Source: Gammaproteobacteria bacterium (GTDB taxonomy: Bacteria; Pseudomonadota; Gammaproteobacteria; Steroidobacterales; GCA-2729495). From it: a stretch of 36,957 nt of DNA. How positions within the stretch are numbered: position 1 is the first letter of the stretch; every line of letters starts with the position of its first letter. Position numbers and translations under genes: made by a program. Shown piece by piece: positions 25,654 through 33,738 of this stretch. A model generated the notes under the pieces. The model did not search any database. It was given only the letters and a program-made list of their open reading frames with translations, and was not told where the DNA came from. The DNA lies in the NCBI GenBank assembly GCA_003695765.1, contig RFHQ01000127.1:1-36957 (forward strand), written 5' to 3'.

Positions 25654-26323
25654 CCGGCAATTGTGCCAGCGCCAGCGCCGCGGCGCCCTGCTCGGCGCGC
25701 TGCCGGCTGCTGCCGCTGGCCGTGGTCTCGATCCCCAGTTCCGCGATCACGCAGCTGGCCTCGAAGCGCTGCGCATGCGGCGGCCCGCTGCTGCCGAGCA
25801 GCCGGTACTCCGGGAGTCCGAGGCCGCGAGCCTGCAGGGCTTCCTGCAGCGCCGTCTTCGCGTCGCGCAAGGCTGCTTCCGGCGGCAGCGCCGCCAGCCG
25901 GCCGGCGTACAGCCGCCGCAGCACCCGCTCCACCGCCGCAAAGCCGCCGTCCAGGAAGACCGCCCCGATGACCGCTTCCAGGGCATCGGCCAGTGTCGAG
26001 CGGCGCTGCCTTCCCCCGCTGCCGAGTTCGCCGCCACCCATGCGCAGCTGTTCGCCGAGTCCGATCTCGGCCGCCAGCTCCGCCAGGCTGTCCCGCCGCA
26101 CCAGCAGGGCCCGGTAGCGAGTCAGCGTGCCCTCGCGGGCTGCCGGCAATCGCTCGAACAGGCAACTCGCGATCACAGCGCCGAGCAGGGCATCGCCGAG
26201 AAACTCCAGCCGTTCGTTGTGCGGCCGACCGGCGCTGCGGTGAGTCAGGGCCTGACCGAGCAGCCCTGCATCCCTGAATCGATAGCCCAGACTCCGTTCC
26301 GCCCAGCGCTCCGCTGCCGTCAC
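25640..26323 (-). CDS. rnc: Ribonuclease III
   Basis: A 227-residue double-strand-specific endoribonuclease (E. coli 226). The catalytic signature NERLEFLGDALL sits near residue 37, and the second metal-ligand helix LADALEAVIGAVFLDGG follows. The C-terminal third is a double-stranded RNA-binding domain (DAKTALQEALQARGLGLPEY onward). GTG at 26323 shares GTGA with the stop of the DUF4845 gene. It processes rRNA and mRNA and is co-transcribed with era. Confidence 0.97.
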   Translation of the reverse strand: MTAAERWAERSLGYRFRDAGLLGQALTHRSAGRPHNERLEFLGDALLGAVIASCLFERLPAAREGTLTRYRALLVRRDSLAELAAEIGLGEQLRMGGGELGSGGRQRRSTLADALEAVIGAVFLDGGFAAVERVLRRLYAGRLAALPPEAALRDAKTALQEALQARGLGLPEYRLLGSSGPPHAQRFEASCVIAELGIETTASGSSRQRAEQGAAALALAQLPDGSR

Positions 26324-26685
26324 CGCTCGATCACTACGGCTTCGTTGAAGATGGCGAGGAAATACAGATTTCCGAGATAGGGCGTGCGGTTCTCGTACTG
26401 CGCGCGGACCTCCAGCCCGTTCTCGGTCTTGCGGATCTTGAAGTCCTGAGGCTTCAGCACCGTGACCATTTCGATGCTGAGACGCTTGCCAATGGCCGAT
26501 CGCACGAGGCGGATCGACGGATTCTGATGGTCGAACTCGGTCTTGATGTCCTTCAGGACGCTGACGACCTTCATGTGCTCCAGGTAGATCGGCATCAGTT
26601 TCAGCGCGGCAAAGCCGAGCAGCGCCAGGATCACGGCCAGGGCCAGAAAACTGATCGCGGTAATGCCTGTCTGTCGGGGTCGCAT
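26320..26685 (-). CDS. DUF4845 small membrane-anchored protein
   Basis: A 121-residue protein with one N-terminal transmembrane helix (about residues 8-30, GITAISFLALAVILALLGFAALKL) and a small extracytoplasmic domain ending YENRTPYLGNLYFLAIFNEAV. This pattern and its place between lepB and rnc match the DUF4845 family found there in many gammaproteobacteria. The function is unknown. The proximity to lepB and the pilin-like single helix have led to no proven role. It starts 18 bases after the lepB stop. Confidence 0.85.
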   Translation of the reverse strand: MRPRQTGITAISFLALAVILALLGFAALKLMPIYLEHMKVVSVLKDIKTEFDHQNPSIRLVRSAIGKRLSIEMVTVLKPQDFKIRKTENGLEVRAQYENRTPYLGNLYFLAIFNEAVVIER

Positions 26686-26703
26686 AGGCCGGCTCCTGTC
26701 CCG

Positions 26704-27477
26704 TCAGCGGATGGGGTCGCCAATGCGTTCCCAGCGCGGCGCCTTCGGGAACTCCCAGTTCATCCAGATGCGCACCGCCTTGCCGACGATGTGGTCCTCG
26801 GGAATCAGCCCGACACCGGGATAACGGCTGTCGCGGCTGTTGTCACGATTGTCGCCCATCATAAAGTAGTACCCCGGCGGGATCCGGTATTCTCCCTCGC
26901 GGCTGCGGCGGCCGGGCATCAGCAGCACATCGTGCGTCACCGTGCCCAGCGTCTCGCGGCCGAGCAGCGCGCCCGCCTGGCCCTCGCCACGGTACGGGCC
27001 GAGGATCTCAAGATCGACCTCCTCGCCGTTGATGTAAAGGCGCTTGTTCACATATTTGACCGTATCCCCGGGCAGGCCGATCAGGCGCTTGATGTAATTC
27101 GTGCCCGAATCCGCGGGCAGGCGGAAGACGACCACGTCGCCGCGATGCGGCTCACCGAGCGCCAGCACCTTGTTGTGCAGGACCGGCAGGCGCAATCCAT
27201 ACGTGAACTTGTTCACGAAAATGAAGTCGCCGACCAGCAGCGTCGGGACCATGGAGCTGGACGGAATGCGGAAGGGCTCGAACAGGAAAGATCGGATCAG
27301 CAGCACGGCCAGCAGGATCGGGAAGAAAGAGCGTGCATACTCGACCACCACCGGTTGCCGCGCCGGCACCCCCTCGCCACCCTCACGGGCCCGGCCGAGC
27401 AGCAGGGCATCCAGCGCCCAGATGAGGCCACAGACCGCTGTCGCAAGAACGAGGATCAACTCGAAATCGATGTTCAT
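26704..27477 (-). CDS. lepB: Signal peptidase I
   Basis: A 257-residue inner-membrane protease that cleaves signal peptides. Two N-terminal helices (about residues 5-25 and 50-68) are followed by the catalytic Ser75 in PSSSMVPTL and the general base Lys131 in YIKRLIGLPGD; the box GDNRDNSRDSR completes the family signature. It lacks some of the long inserted loops of the E. coli enzyme (324 residues). It lies 66 bases after lepA, as in most proteobacteria. Confidence 0.97.
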   Translation of the reverse strand: MNIDFELILVLATAVCGLIWALDALLLGRAREGGEGVPARQPVVVEYARSFFPILLAVLLIRSFLFEPFRIPSSSMVPTLLVGDFIFVNKFTYGLRLPVLHNKVLALGEPHRGDVVVFRLPADSGTNYIKRLIGLPGDTVKYVNKRLYINGEEVDLEILGPYRGEGQAGALLGRETLGTVTHDVLLMPGRRSREGEYRIPPGYYFMMGDNRDNSRDSRYPGVGLIPEDHIVGKAVRIWMNWEFPKAPRWERIGDPIR

Positions 27478-27543
27478 GGTGTTCCGCCCATACCCTTGCC
27501 GCGCCGGGCCGCGCGCGACGATACCATGCTGGCTGCGCGCAGA

Positions 27544-29337
27544 CTAATCCCGCCCGACCTTGAGGACCGCGAGAAAGGCCTCCTGCGGAATCTCGACGCT
27601 GCCGAGCTGCTTCATTCGTTTCTTGCCGGCCTTCTGTTTCTCCAGCAGCTTGCGCTTGCGGGTCACGTCGCCACCGTACAGTTTTGCCGTCACGTCCTTG
27701 CGCAGCGGCTTGACATTGGCCCGCGCGATGATCTGCCCGCCGATCGCCGCCTGAATCGCGACCTCGAACATCTGCCTGGGGATCAGTTCCCGCAGCTTGT
27801 CGACCAGCTCGCGCCCGCGCCGGCGCGCCGACTCACGGTGGACGATGACCGACAGCGCGTCGACCCGTTCCCGGTTGATCAGGATGTCCAGCTTGACCAG
27901 GTCGCCCGGCACGAAACGCGAGAACTCGTATTCGAATGACGCATGCCCGCGGCTGACCGATTTCAGGCGGTCGAAGAAGTCGAGCACGATCTCGACCATC
28001 GGCAACTCGAACTCCAGCGCGACCTGGCTGCCGGCATAGCTCATGCGCTTCTGTACGCCGCGCCGGCCGATGCACAGCTGCATGACCGGTCCCACGTAGT
28101 CGGGCGGCACCAGCAGGCTGGCGCGGATGAAGGGCTCGCGGATCTCGGCGATCTCGGTCGGGTCCGGCAGGGCTGCCGGATTGTCGACCTGGATCACGCC
28201 CTGCTTGTGTGTCACGACTTCGAAAACGACGGTCGGTGCAGTCGTGATCAGGTCCAGGCCGTACTCGCGCTCCAGCCGCTCCTGCACGATTTCCATGTGC
28301 AGCATGCCAAGAAAACCGCAGCGAAAGCCGAAGCCGAGCGCCGCCGAGGTCTCCACCTCGTAGTGCAGCGCCGCATCGTTCAGCCGCAGCTTGCGCAAGG
28401 CCTCGCGGCATTCCTCGAACTGGTCTGAGTTGACCGGAAACAGCCCTGCGAACACGCGCGGCTGCACCGCCTTGAAGCCGGGCAGCGGTTGCGCAGCCGG
28501 CCGTGCCTCGCTGGTGATGGTATCGCCCACCGGTGCCCCGTCGATGTCCTTGATGCCGGCGATCAGGTAACCCACCTCGCCGGTCTGCAACGACTCGCGG
28601 CTCGCCATTTTCGGCGTGAAGGCGCCAACCTCCGTGACCACGTGGTTGCGGCCAGTCGACATGACCCGGATCTTGTCGCCGGGCCGCAGGCTGCCATTGA
28701 CGATGCGCAGCAGCGAGACCACGCCGACGTAGTTGTCGAACCAGGAATCGACGATCAGGGCCTGCAAGGGCGCATCCGGATCGCCGCCCGGCGGCGGCAC
28801 GCGACGGACCAGCAGCTCCAGCAACTCGTCGATACCCTCGCCGGTCTTGGCGCTGACCAGCGCCGCGTCGCTGACGTCGAGGCCGATGATCTCGTGGATG
28901 TCGTTGAGCACGCGCTCCGGCTCGGCCGATGGCAGGTCGATCTTGTTCAGCACCGGGATGATCTCCAGCCCCTGCTCCACCGCCGTGTAGCAATTCGCGA
29001 TGCTCTGCGCCTCGACGCCCTGGGCCGCGTCGACGACCAGCAGGGCGCCCTCGCAGGCGGCCAGCGAGCGCGAGACCTCGTAGGAAAAGTCGACGTGCCC
29101 CGGCGTATCGATGAAATTGAGTTCGTAACGCTGGCCGTCGCGTGCGCGGTACTCCAGCGACACGCTCTGGGCCTTGATCGTGATGCCCCGTTCCCGCTCC
29201 AAGTCCATGGAATCGAGAACCTGCTCGGCCATCTCCCGCTCGCTGAGGCCGCCACAACGTTCGATCAGGCGATCGGACAGCGTCGATTTGCCATGATCGA
29301 TATGAGCAATGATCGAGAAATTGCGGACGTTTTGCAT
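27544..29337 (-). CDS. lepA: Elongation factor 4 (LepA)
   Basis: A 597-residue ribosome-associated GTPase (E. coli 599) that acts in initiation or back-translocation under stress. The G domain shows [21 protein letters not shown] and [11 protein letters not shown]; domain IV and the C-terminal EF4-specific region ([36 protein letters not shown]) are present. ATG at 29337 is chosen because [16 protein letters not shown] is the conserved N-terminus; the frame extends a few codons further without support. Confidence 0.98.
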   Translation of the reverse strand: MQNVRNFSIIAHIDHGKSTLSDRLIERCGGLSEREMAEQVLDSMDLERERGITIKAQSVSLEYRARDGQRYELNFIDTPGHVDFSYEVSRSLAACEGALLVVDAAQGVEAQSIANCYTAVEQGLEIIPVLNKIDLPSAEPERVLNDIHEIIGLDVSDAALVSAKTGEGIDELLELLVRRVPPPGGDPDAPLQALIVDSWFDNYVGVVSLLRIVNGSLRPGDKIRVMSTGRNHVVTEVGAFTPKMASRESLQTGEVGYLIAGIKDIDGAPVGDTITSEARPAAQPLPGFKAVQPRVFAGLFPVNSDQFEECREALRKLRLNDAALHYEVETSAALGFGFRCGFLGMLHMEIVQERLEREYGLDLITTAPTVVFEVVTHKQGVIQVDNPAALPDPTEIAEIREPFIRASLLVPPDYVGPVMQLCIGRRGVQKRMSYAGSQVALEFELPMVEIVLDFFDRLKSVSRGHASFEYEFSRFVPGDLVKLDILINRERVDALSVIVHRESARRRGRELVDKLRELIPRQMFEVAIQAAIGGQIIARANVKPLRKDVTAKLYGGDVTRKRKLLEKQKAGKKRMKQLGSVEIPQEAFLAVLKVGRD

Positions 29338-29396
29338 GCAGTGGCAGACCCGGCGCACGGCGATCGGAACCTGGCGTGGCCAGGACAGTGGCGGCG

Positions 29397-29402
29397 ATTA
29401 TA
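29397..29402 (-). promoter_or_regulatory. Possible -10 element upstream of lepA
   Basis: An exact TATAAT on the minus strand lies 60 bases before the lepA start, in the 70-base gap following the DUF836 gene. The -35 position 17 bases away (CGGCCC) is poor, so the promoter is only a suggestion. If real it would let lepA-lepB-rnc and the following genes be transcribed apart from the sigma-E promoter. Confidence 0.35.
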
Positions 29403-29407
29403 GACCG

Positions 29408-29668
29408 CTAGCGATCGCCGGGCCGCGAAGCACGGCAGCCGCGCAGCCAGGCGAACAGCGCGGCACGGTCGAGGCGCGCTTCGCAAAGCAGGTCGCCGCC
29501 GCCCATCACGACCGGGATGCGCGTGCCCCAGGCCGCGGCGAGCCGCGGGTCGCTGTCGATATCGACCACCCGCAGGTCGGCCTGACCGCGCAACAGCGGC
29601 TCCAGCTCCGCCAGCAGGTCTTCGCAGAGGTGACAGCCGCGGCGGCTGTAAACGACCAGTTCAGGCAT
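29408..29668 (-). CDS. DUF836 / glutaredoxin-like thioredoxin-fold protein
   Basis: An 86-residue protein with a thioredoxin-type fold: LVVYSRRGCHLCEDLL gives the CxxC motif (Cys12-Cys15) after the first strand, and GTRIPVVMGGG has the cis-proline segment. These features match the DUF836 (glutaredoxin-like) family. The redox partner is unknown. ATG at 29668 overlaps the rseC stop by 8 bases; the upstream extension of the frame only shadows rseC. It occupies the place between rseC and lepA where Pseudomonas and relatives often have the protease gene mucD. Confidence 0.85.
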   Translation of the reverse strand: MPELVVYSRRGCHLCEDLLAELEPLLRGQADLRVVDIDSDPRLAAAWGTRIPVVMGGGDLLCEARLDRAALFAWLRGCRASRPGDR

Positions 29669-30107
29669 CGGCGACCGCCGCGCGGACCGGTACCAGCTCG
29701 ATGTCACGACGACGCAGCGGCCGGCTGCGCCTGGCCAGCCAAAGGCCGGCGGCCAGTCCGCCGCAGGCGCCGGCCAGCACGCCCGGGTCCGGCGTTACGG
29801 GCAGCGCGGCGCCGCCCAGCAGGGCGCCGGCCAGCAGCGCCAGCAGCGGCAGCCCGAGCCCCGCCAGGCTCGCCTGCGCAAAACGCCGGGCCGGCAGGCG
29901 CAATTCGACGCGGTCGCCGCAGCGCAGGCGGCTGCCCGGCGGCTGCGGCAGCCGCCAACGGGGCTGGCCCCAGGCGGCCGGGCCGGCTGGCCGGATCAGG
30001 CCGCAGCGGCCGGCGCAACCGGCGCAGGTGGTTGCGGCGATCCGGACTTCCAGCCAGTCGCCGTCGACACGCTGGATCGTCGCCTGCCGGCGCAGCACCG
30101 CCATCAC
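29661..30107 (-). CDS. rseC: SoxR-reducing system / sigma-E regulator RseC (MucC) family protein
   Basis: A 148-residue protein with cysteines in TTCAGCAGRCGL and RLRCGD, then two transmembrane helices (about residues 79-102 and 109-127), the standard RseC/MucC layout. Members influence sigma-E signalling and, in E. coli, join the Rsx complex that reduces SoxR. Either GTG at 30107 (GTGA overlap) or ATG at 30104 could be the start, both coupled to the rseB stop. Confidence 0.9.
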   Translation of the reverse strand: MMAVLRRQATIQRVDGDWLEVRIAATTCAGCAGRCGLIRPAGPAAWGQPRWRLPQPPGSRLRCGDRVELRLPARRFAQASLAGLGLPLLALLAGALLGGAALPVTPDPGVLAGACGGLAAGLWLARRSRPLRRRDIELVPVRAAVADA

Positions 30108-31114
30108 TCGGCCCGGCGCATGCCGGTGGCCATCATTTCCACCGTACGCGGTGGCACCTCGCCGACCGCGGTGACCAGGTAATCGCCGACGATCGCCGTG
30201 TAGGCATTGGTCGCGCCCATGCGCGACAGCCCTTCGCGTTCGCCGTTGGCCGGCGGGCCCATGTCGACGAACACCGATACCGTGGCCAGGCCGTCGCTGT
30301 AAACGAATTGCTCGGTCGGCAGCTTGGCTCCCGGCGCCAGCCTGGCACGCGCCGCGATCCGCCGGAACCCTGGTGGCAGCCGGTCAGCCCTCCAGCCCGG
30401 CGTGGCGTTGTCCTGCTCCGGGGGGCTGCTCTCGATCGCACGTTCGAAGCGGTAGCCCGAGGTATCCAGCGACGCCTTGACCGCTTCCGGCGGGATCCGG
30501 TCGCGGATCTCGATCTCGGTGAACATGATCTGCTCGACGACGCCACCGTCCTGGCCGCGCAGCTGCGCCTTCAGCGGCATGCCCGTGGCCTCGTCCAGCC
30601 ACAGGCGGTAGCCGTAGCGATACAAGTCGCGCGGCTCGATCGTCAGGATCCGTGCCGCCTTCCCGGCGGCGCTGCTGCGCCCTTCCACGCGCAAGCGGTA
30701 CAACGCCGGGTCCAGCGAATCCGACCGCGGCAAACTGCCCTGCAGGGGGCTCTGGCTGCGGTCGCCGATGTCGCGGGGCTCGACCAGCACCGAGCGCTCA
30801 TCCGGCAGGATGCAGGTCACCTCGTCGTTGTTGCGCAGGATCTCCCGCCCCGGACCATCGAGCGCCGTGATGCGTTCGCTGACCTCGTCACCGTCGACGC
30901 GGTGGACGATCCGCATCAGCATCGGCTCGCCGCCAGCCATGTGCAGCAGCGTGCCTTCGTAGTTCAGGCCCTCGACCGCCATGTTCATGCGCATCAGCAG
31001 TTCGCCGGCCTCGTCGGAGGCGGCCAACGCCGCTGCGGCCAGCAGCAGGGTCGGCAGCAGGCCATGCCGGCTGCGCCGCGCGGCGCGACGGCGGCACGCC
31101 GCAACTTCAGTCAC
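30104..31114 (-). CDS. rseB: Sigma-E factor regulatory protein RseB (MucB)
   Basis: A 336-residue periplasmic protein with an N-terminal basic stretch and hydrophobic signal core (LLPTLLLAAAALAAS, about residues 19-33). The N-terminal domain (VEGLNYEGTLLHMAGGE) resembles the lipoprotein-binding fold of RseB and the C-terminal domain (LPPGFRRIAARARL, FVYSDGLATVSVFVD) binds RseA. RseB blocks cleavage of RseA until lipoprotein or LPS stress signals arrive. GTG at 31114 overlaps the rseA stop by 8 bases. Confidence 0.93.
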   Translation of the reverse strand: MTEVAACRRRAARRSRHGLLPTLLLAAAALAASDEAGELLMRMNMAVEGLNYEGTLLHMAGGEPMLMRIVHRVDGDEVSERITALDGPGREILRNNDEVTCILPDERSVLVEPRDIGDRSQSPLQGSLPRSDSLDPALYRLRVEGRSSAAGKAARILTIEPRDLYRYGYRLWLDEATGMPLKAQLRGQDGGVVEQIMFTEIEIRDRIPPEAVKASLDTSGYRFERAIESSPPEQDNATPGWRADRLPPGFRRIAARARLAPGAKLPTEQFVYSDGLATVSVFVDMGPPANGEREGLSRMGATNAYTAIVGDYLVTAVGEVPPRTVEMMATGMRRAE

Positions 31115-31673
31115 GCTGGCCAGCTCCCGGATAGCTCGCCGGCAGGAAGGCCGGCGTGCTGTTGACGATGTGCGAGTTCATCACCTGGCGGGACAGGCTG
31201 CCGGCGTAATCGCCGTGCGAGACCAGGTAGCCGGTCAGCCGATGGGCCGCGATCGCTCCGCGTCGCGGTACCGGCCGGCTGTCGACGCGGTCGGCCGGCA
31301 GGCTCACCGCCAGCGGCGCAGCTGCTGCGGGCCGCTGATCCTTCGCCGGCAGCGTGAACACGACGATGAGGGCCAGCGTCGCGGCCAGCCCCGCGCCGGC
31401 CAGCGGAATGCCCCAGCGGAAACGCTGCGGCGGCGGCCCGACCGCCGGCGCCGGCTCCGCCTGCACGGCCTCGTGCACGCGTTCCAGCAATCGGCCCGAC
31501 AGCGGCGCGCTGCCTTCAGCGCCCCGAAGCAATTCGCCGATCATGCTGTAACGAACGAGCGTGGCGCGACAGTCCGCGCTGTGCTGCAAGCGGCGCAGCA
31601 GCAACTCCTCCTCCTCGACCGGCAGTTCGCCGTCGAGCAGGGCCGACAACTGTTCCTTGATGATCTCGCTCAT
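31107..31673 (-). CDS. rseA: Anti-sigma-E factor RseA (MucA)
   Basis: A 188-residue single-pass inner-membrane protein. The N-terminal cytoplasmic domain (SEIIKEQLSALLDGELPVEE ... LLRRLQHSADCRATLVRYSMIGELLRG) is the typical RseA sigma-binding region. A transmembrane helix spans about residues 89-109 and the remainder is periplasmic, where DegS-type proteases would cut. ATG at 31673 lies 7 bases after the rpoE stop. Confidence 0.93.
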   Translation of the reverse strand: MSEIIKEQLSALLDGELPVEEEELLLRRLQHSADCRATLVRYSMIGELLRGAEGSAPLSGRLLERVHEAVQAEPAPAVGPPPQRFRWGIPLAGAGLAATLALIVVFTLPAKDQRPAAAAPLAVSLPADRVDSRPVPRRGAIAAHRLTGYLVSHGDYAGSLSRQVMNSHIVNSTPAFLPASYPGAGQRD

Positions 31674-31680
31674 GGTGATC

Positions 31681-32271
31681 TCAGTCTCCGCCTGACGGTC
31701 CCTCGATCAGCGGCCGGATGCGCTGCTGGATCGCTTCGCGGGCGCGGAAGATCCGCGAGCGCACGGTGCCCACCGGGCACTCCATCGCCTGCGCGATTTC
31801 CTCGTAGGACAGGCCCTCGATTTCGCGCAAGGTGATCGCCGTGCGCAACTCCTGCGGCAGCGCTGCGATCGCCTGCTCGACGGTCTCGCGCAACTCTTCC
31901 CGCTGCAGCAGGCGGTCCGGCGAATCCTCGTCGTGCAAGGCCGTATGCAGCGCAAACGACTCGCCCTCCTGGGTATCGAGGTCGTACTCCAGCGGCCGGC
32001 GGTTCATCGAGACGAGATAATTCTTCGCCGTGTTGATCGCGACGCGATAAAGCCAGGTGTAGAAGGCACTGTCACCGCGAAACTTCGGCAGCGCGCGGTA
32101 GGCCTTGACAAAGGCTTCCTGGGCGACGTCCTGGGCTTCGGCGGGATCGCGCACGTATCTCATCACCAGTTTCACGATCTTGTGCTGATACTTGAGCACC
32201 AGCAGATCAAAGGCCGCCTTGTCACCTCGCTGCGTGCGCTCGACCAGCCGCTGATCCAGATTCTTCGACAT
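31681..32271 (-). CDS. rpoE: RNA polymerase sigma-E factor (RpoE/AlgU)
   Basis: A 196-residue ECF sigma factor (E. coli RpoE 191, P. aeruginosa AlgU 193). Region 2 contains DPAEAQDVAQEAFVKAYRAL and FYTWLYRVAINTAKNYLV; region 4 contains LREIEGLSYEEIAQAMECP and GTVRSRIFRAREAIQQRI. It directs the envelope-stress response and is held by RseA. A matching sigma-E promoter lies 50 bases upstream of the ATG, indicating autoregulation. First gene of the long minus-strand string. Confidence 0.97.
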   Translation of the reverse strand: MSKNLDQRLVERTQRGDKAAFDLLVLKYQHKIVKLVMRYVRDPAEAQDVAQEAFVKAYRALPKFRGDSAFYTWLYRVAINTAKNYLVSMNRRPLEYDLDTQEGESFALHTALHDEDSPDRLLQREELRETVEQAIAALPQELRTAITLREIEGLSYEEIAQAMECPVGTVRSRIFRAREAIQQRIRPLIEGPSGGD

Positions 32272-32320
32272 GTCGCCGCCTTGCTCGGCCCGGGACCGGC
32301 GCGGCCGCGACCGCTACTTG

Positions 32321-32347
32321 CTAGACTGCAGAGATCACGGAAAGTTC
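32321..32347 (-). promoter_or_regulatory. Sigma-E (AlgU)-type promoter for rpoE
   Basis: On the minus strand GAACTT (32347-32342) is followed after exactly 16 bases by TCTAG (32325-32321). The known consensus for sigma-E/AlgU promoters is GAACTT with 16-17 bases before TCnnA/TCTGA, so the -35 is perfect and the -10 good. The start would fall near 32314, leaving a leader of about 43 bases with AAGG before the rpoE ATG. Autoactivation of rpoE through such a promoter is known in E. coli and Pseudomonas. Confidence 0.8.
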
Positions 32348-32409
32348 GGCGCCGATCGGTTATTTTGCCGCCTGCATCACAACGCATGCTGCGCAGCGGC
32401 GGTCCTATT

Positions 32410-32712
32410 CTACGCGATGACCTGCCCATGCCGCAGCCGCACGCGCCAGCGGCGTCGGGCGGCCGGTCCCAGCCAGTTCAGGCTGCCGACACCGGCCAGC
32501 GCCGGCCCACCATCCGGCAGGCGCCAGCGCAGTCCCAGCCAGTCGCCGCACAGCCAGCCAGCAGCGAGCCGGGCCGGCTGCCAGTCGCCACCGATGGCCA
32601 CGGTCCAGCCACCGCCCGGCTGCCAGCGCGCGCGCACCCGGCAGGGGCGCCCGCCGGCCAGCCCGAGCAAGCGCAGTTCAGTGCAATGCCAGAAGCCGTT
32701 CGACCAGTGCAT
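32410..32712 (-). CDS. Short YgfX-like ORF downstream of sdhE (possibly N-terminally truncated)
   Basis: A 100-residue ORF rich in Trp, Arg, Gly and Leu that overlaps the end of sdhE by 35 bases. The part from ELRLLGLAGGRPCRVRARWQ to the C-terminal WRVRLRHGQVIA resembles the soluble end of YgfX, whose gene commonly follows sdhE. The two N-terminal transmembrane helices of normal YgfX (about 135 residues) are missing, and no frame just upstream encodes them because sdhE occupies that DNA. ATG at 32712 has no evident ribosome-binding site; TTG at 32670 is an alternative. It may be a reduced gene or not be translated. Confidence 0.45.
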   Translation of the reverse strand: MHWSNGFWHCTELRLLGLAGGRPCRVRARWQPGGGWTVAIGGDWQPARLAAGWLCGDWLGLRWRLPDGGPALAGVGSLNWLGPAARRRWRVRLRHGQVIA

Positions 32713-32920
32713 TCAGTGCGGCATCATCGCTGCGCCGGCGGCCGGCCAGCAAGGCCACTATCTCCGGATCCTGCAGGGAAAGCAGTTGTTCGAAGGCCGC
32801 CTGCTCGCTGCCGGGCGCGGCCGGATAGGCTTCGTCCATGTAGCGCAGCAGCAGCAGGTCGAGTTCCCGCATGCCGCGTCGGCAGCGCCAGCGCAGGCGG
32901 CGCAAGCGGGTGTTGTCCAC
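32678..32920 (-). CDS. sdhE: SdhE, succinate dehydrogenase flavinylation factor
   Basis: An 80-residue protein of the SdhE/YgfY (DUF339) family, homologous to mitochondrial SDHAF2. The conserved RGxxE motif is seen in RCRRGMRELDLLLLRYMDEAY, and the C-terminal helices (AFEQLLSLQDPEIVALLAG) match the five-helix fold. It assists covalent attachment of FAD to SdhA. GTG at 32920 is the only reasonable start and lies 7 bases after the sdhB stop, so it is very likely co-transcribed with its target. Confidence 0.93.
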   Translation of the reverse strand: MDNTRLRRLRWRCRRGMRELDLLLLRYMDEAYPAAPGSEQAAFEQLLSLQDPEIVALLAGRRRSDDAALNALVERLLALH

Positions 32921-32927
32921 CGGCAGC

Positions 32928-33710
32928 TCAGAGCCGGCGCATGGCCAGCATCTGCTTGATCTCGGCGATCGCCCGCGCGGGATTCAGATCCTTGGGGCAG
33001 GCATTGGTGCAATTCATGATCGTGTGGCAGCGGTACAGGCGGAAGGGGTCTTCCAGTTCGTCCAGGCGCTCGCCGGTCGCCTCGTCGCGGGTGTCCACCA
33101 GCCAGCGATACGCAGCCAGCAAGGCCGCCGGGCCCAGGTAGCGGTCGCTGTTCCACCAGTAGCTCGGACAACTCGTCGAGCAGCAGGCGCAGAGAATGCA
33201 GGCCGACGGCGTGTCGATGAGTTCCTGCTCCGCCTTCGATTGCAGCCGCTCGCGGTCGGGTGGCGCCGGCGTGCGTGTCTGCAGCCACGGCTTTATCGAT
33301 GCGTACTGGGCATAGAAATTGGTCAGGTCCGGCACCAGGTCCTTGACTACCGGCATGTGGGGCAAGGGATAGATACGCACATCGCCGTCGATGTCCTCGA
33401 TTGCCTGGGTGCAGGCCAGCGTATTGACGCCATCGATATTCATCGCGCAGGAGCCGCAGATGCCCTCGCGGCATGAGCGCCGGAAGGTCAGCGTGGAATC
33501 GATTTCGTTCTTGATCTTCAGCAGGGCGTCCAGAACCATGGGCCCGCAGCTGTCCATGTCGACCTCAAAAGTGTCCAGCGCCGGATTGCGACCGCTGGCA
33601 GGATCGTAACGGTAGACGACGAAGCGGCGGATGTTGCTGGCACCGGCCGGAGCCTTGTGCACCTTTCCCTGACGGACACGGGAATTCGGTGGAAGACGGA
33701 ACTGCGCCAT
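32928..33710 (-). CDS. sdhB: Succinate dehydrogenase iron-sulfur subunit
   Basis: A 260-residue subunit that passes electrons from FAD to ubiquinone. The [2Fe-2S] ligands are in [22 protein letters not shown], which I see at about residues 79-100. The [4Fe-4S] ligands are in [12 protein letters not shown] and the [3Fe-4S] ligands in [17 protein letters not shown]. It is slightly longer than E. coli SdhB (238) owing to N-terminal residues. It lies between sdhA and sdhE. Confidence 0.98.
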   Translation of the reverse strand: MAQFRLPPNSRVRQGKVHKAPAGASNIRRFVVYRYDPASGRNPALDTFEVDMDSCGPMVLDALLKIKNEIDSTLTFRRSCREGICGSCAMNIDGVNTLACTQAIEDIDGDVRIYPLPHMPVVKDLVPDLTNFYAQYASIKPWLQTRTPAPPDRERLQSKAEQELIDTPSACILCACCSTSCPSYWWNSDRYLGPAALLAAYRWLVDTRDEATGERLDELEDPFRLYRCHTIMNCTNACPKDLNPARAIAEIKQMLAMRRL

Positions 33711-33738
33711 GATCTGATCCTTCCTGAAACTGAGCGCC

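Noticed and set aside
32678-32920. sdhE-YgfX pair considered as a toxin-antitoxin module
   Set aside because: An early proposal called the E. coli homologues CptB/CptA toxin-antitoxin, but SdhE is a flavinylation factor and the YgfX-like ORF here lacks the membrane part; no module can be claimed.
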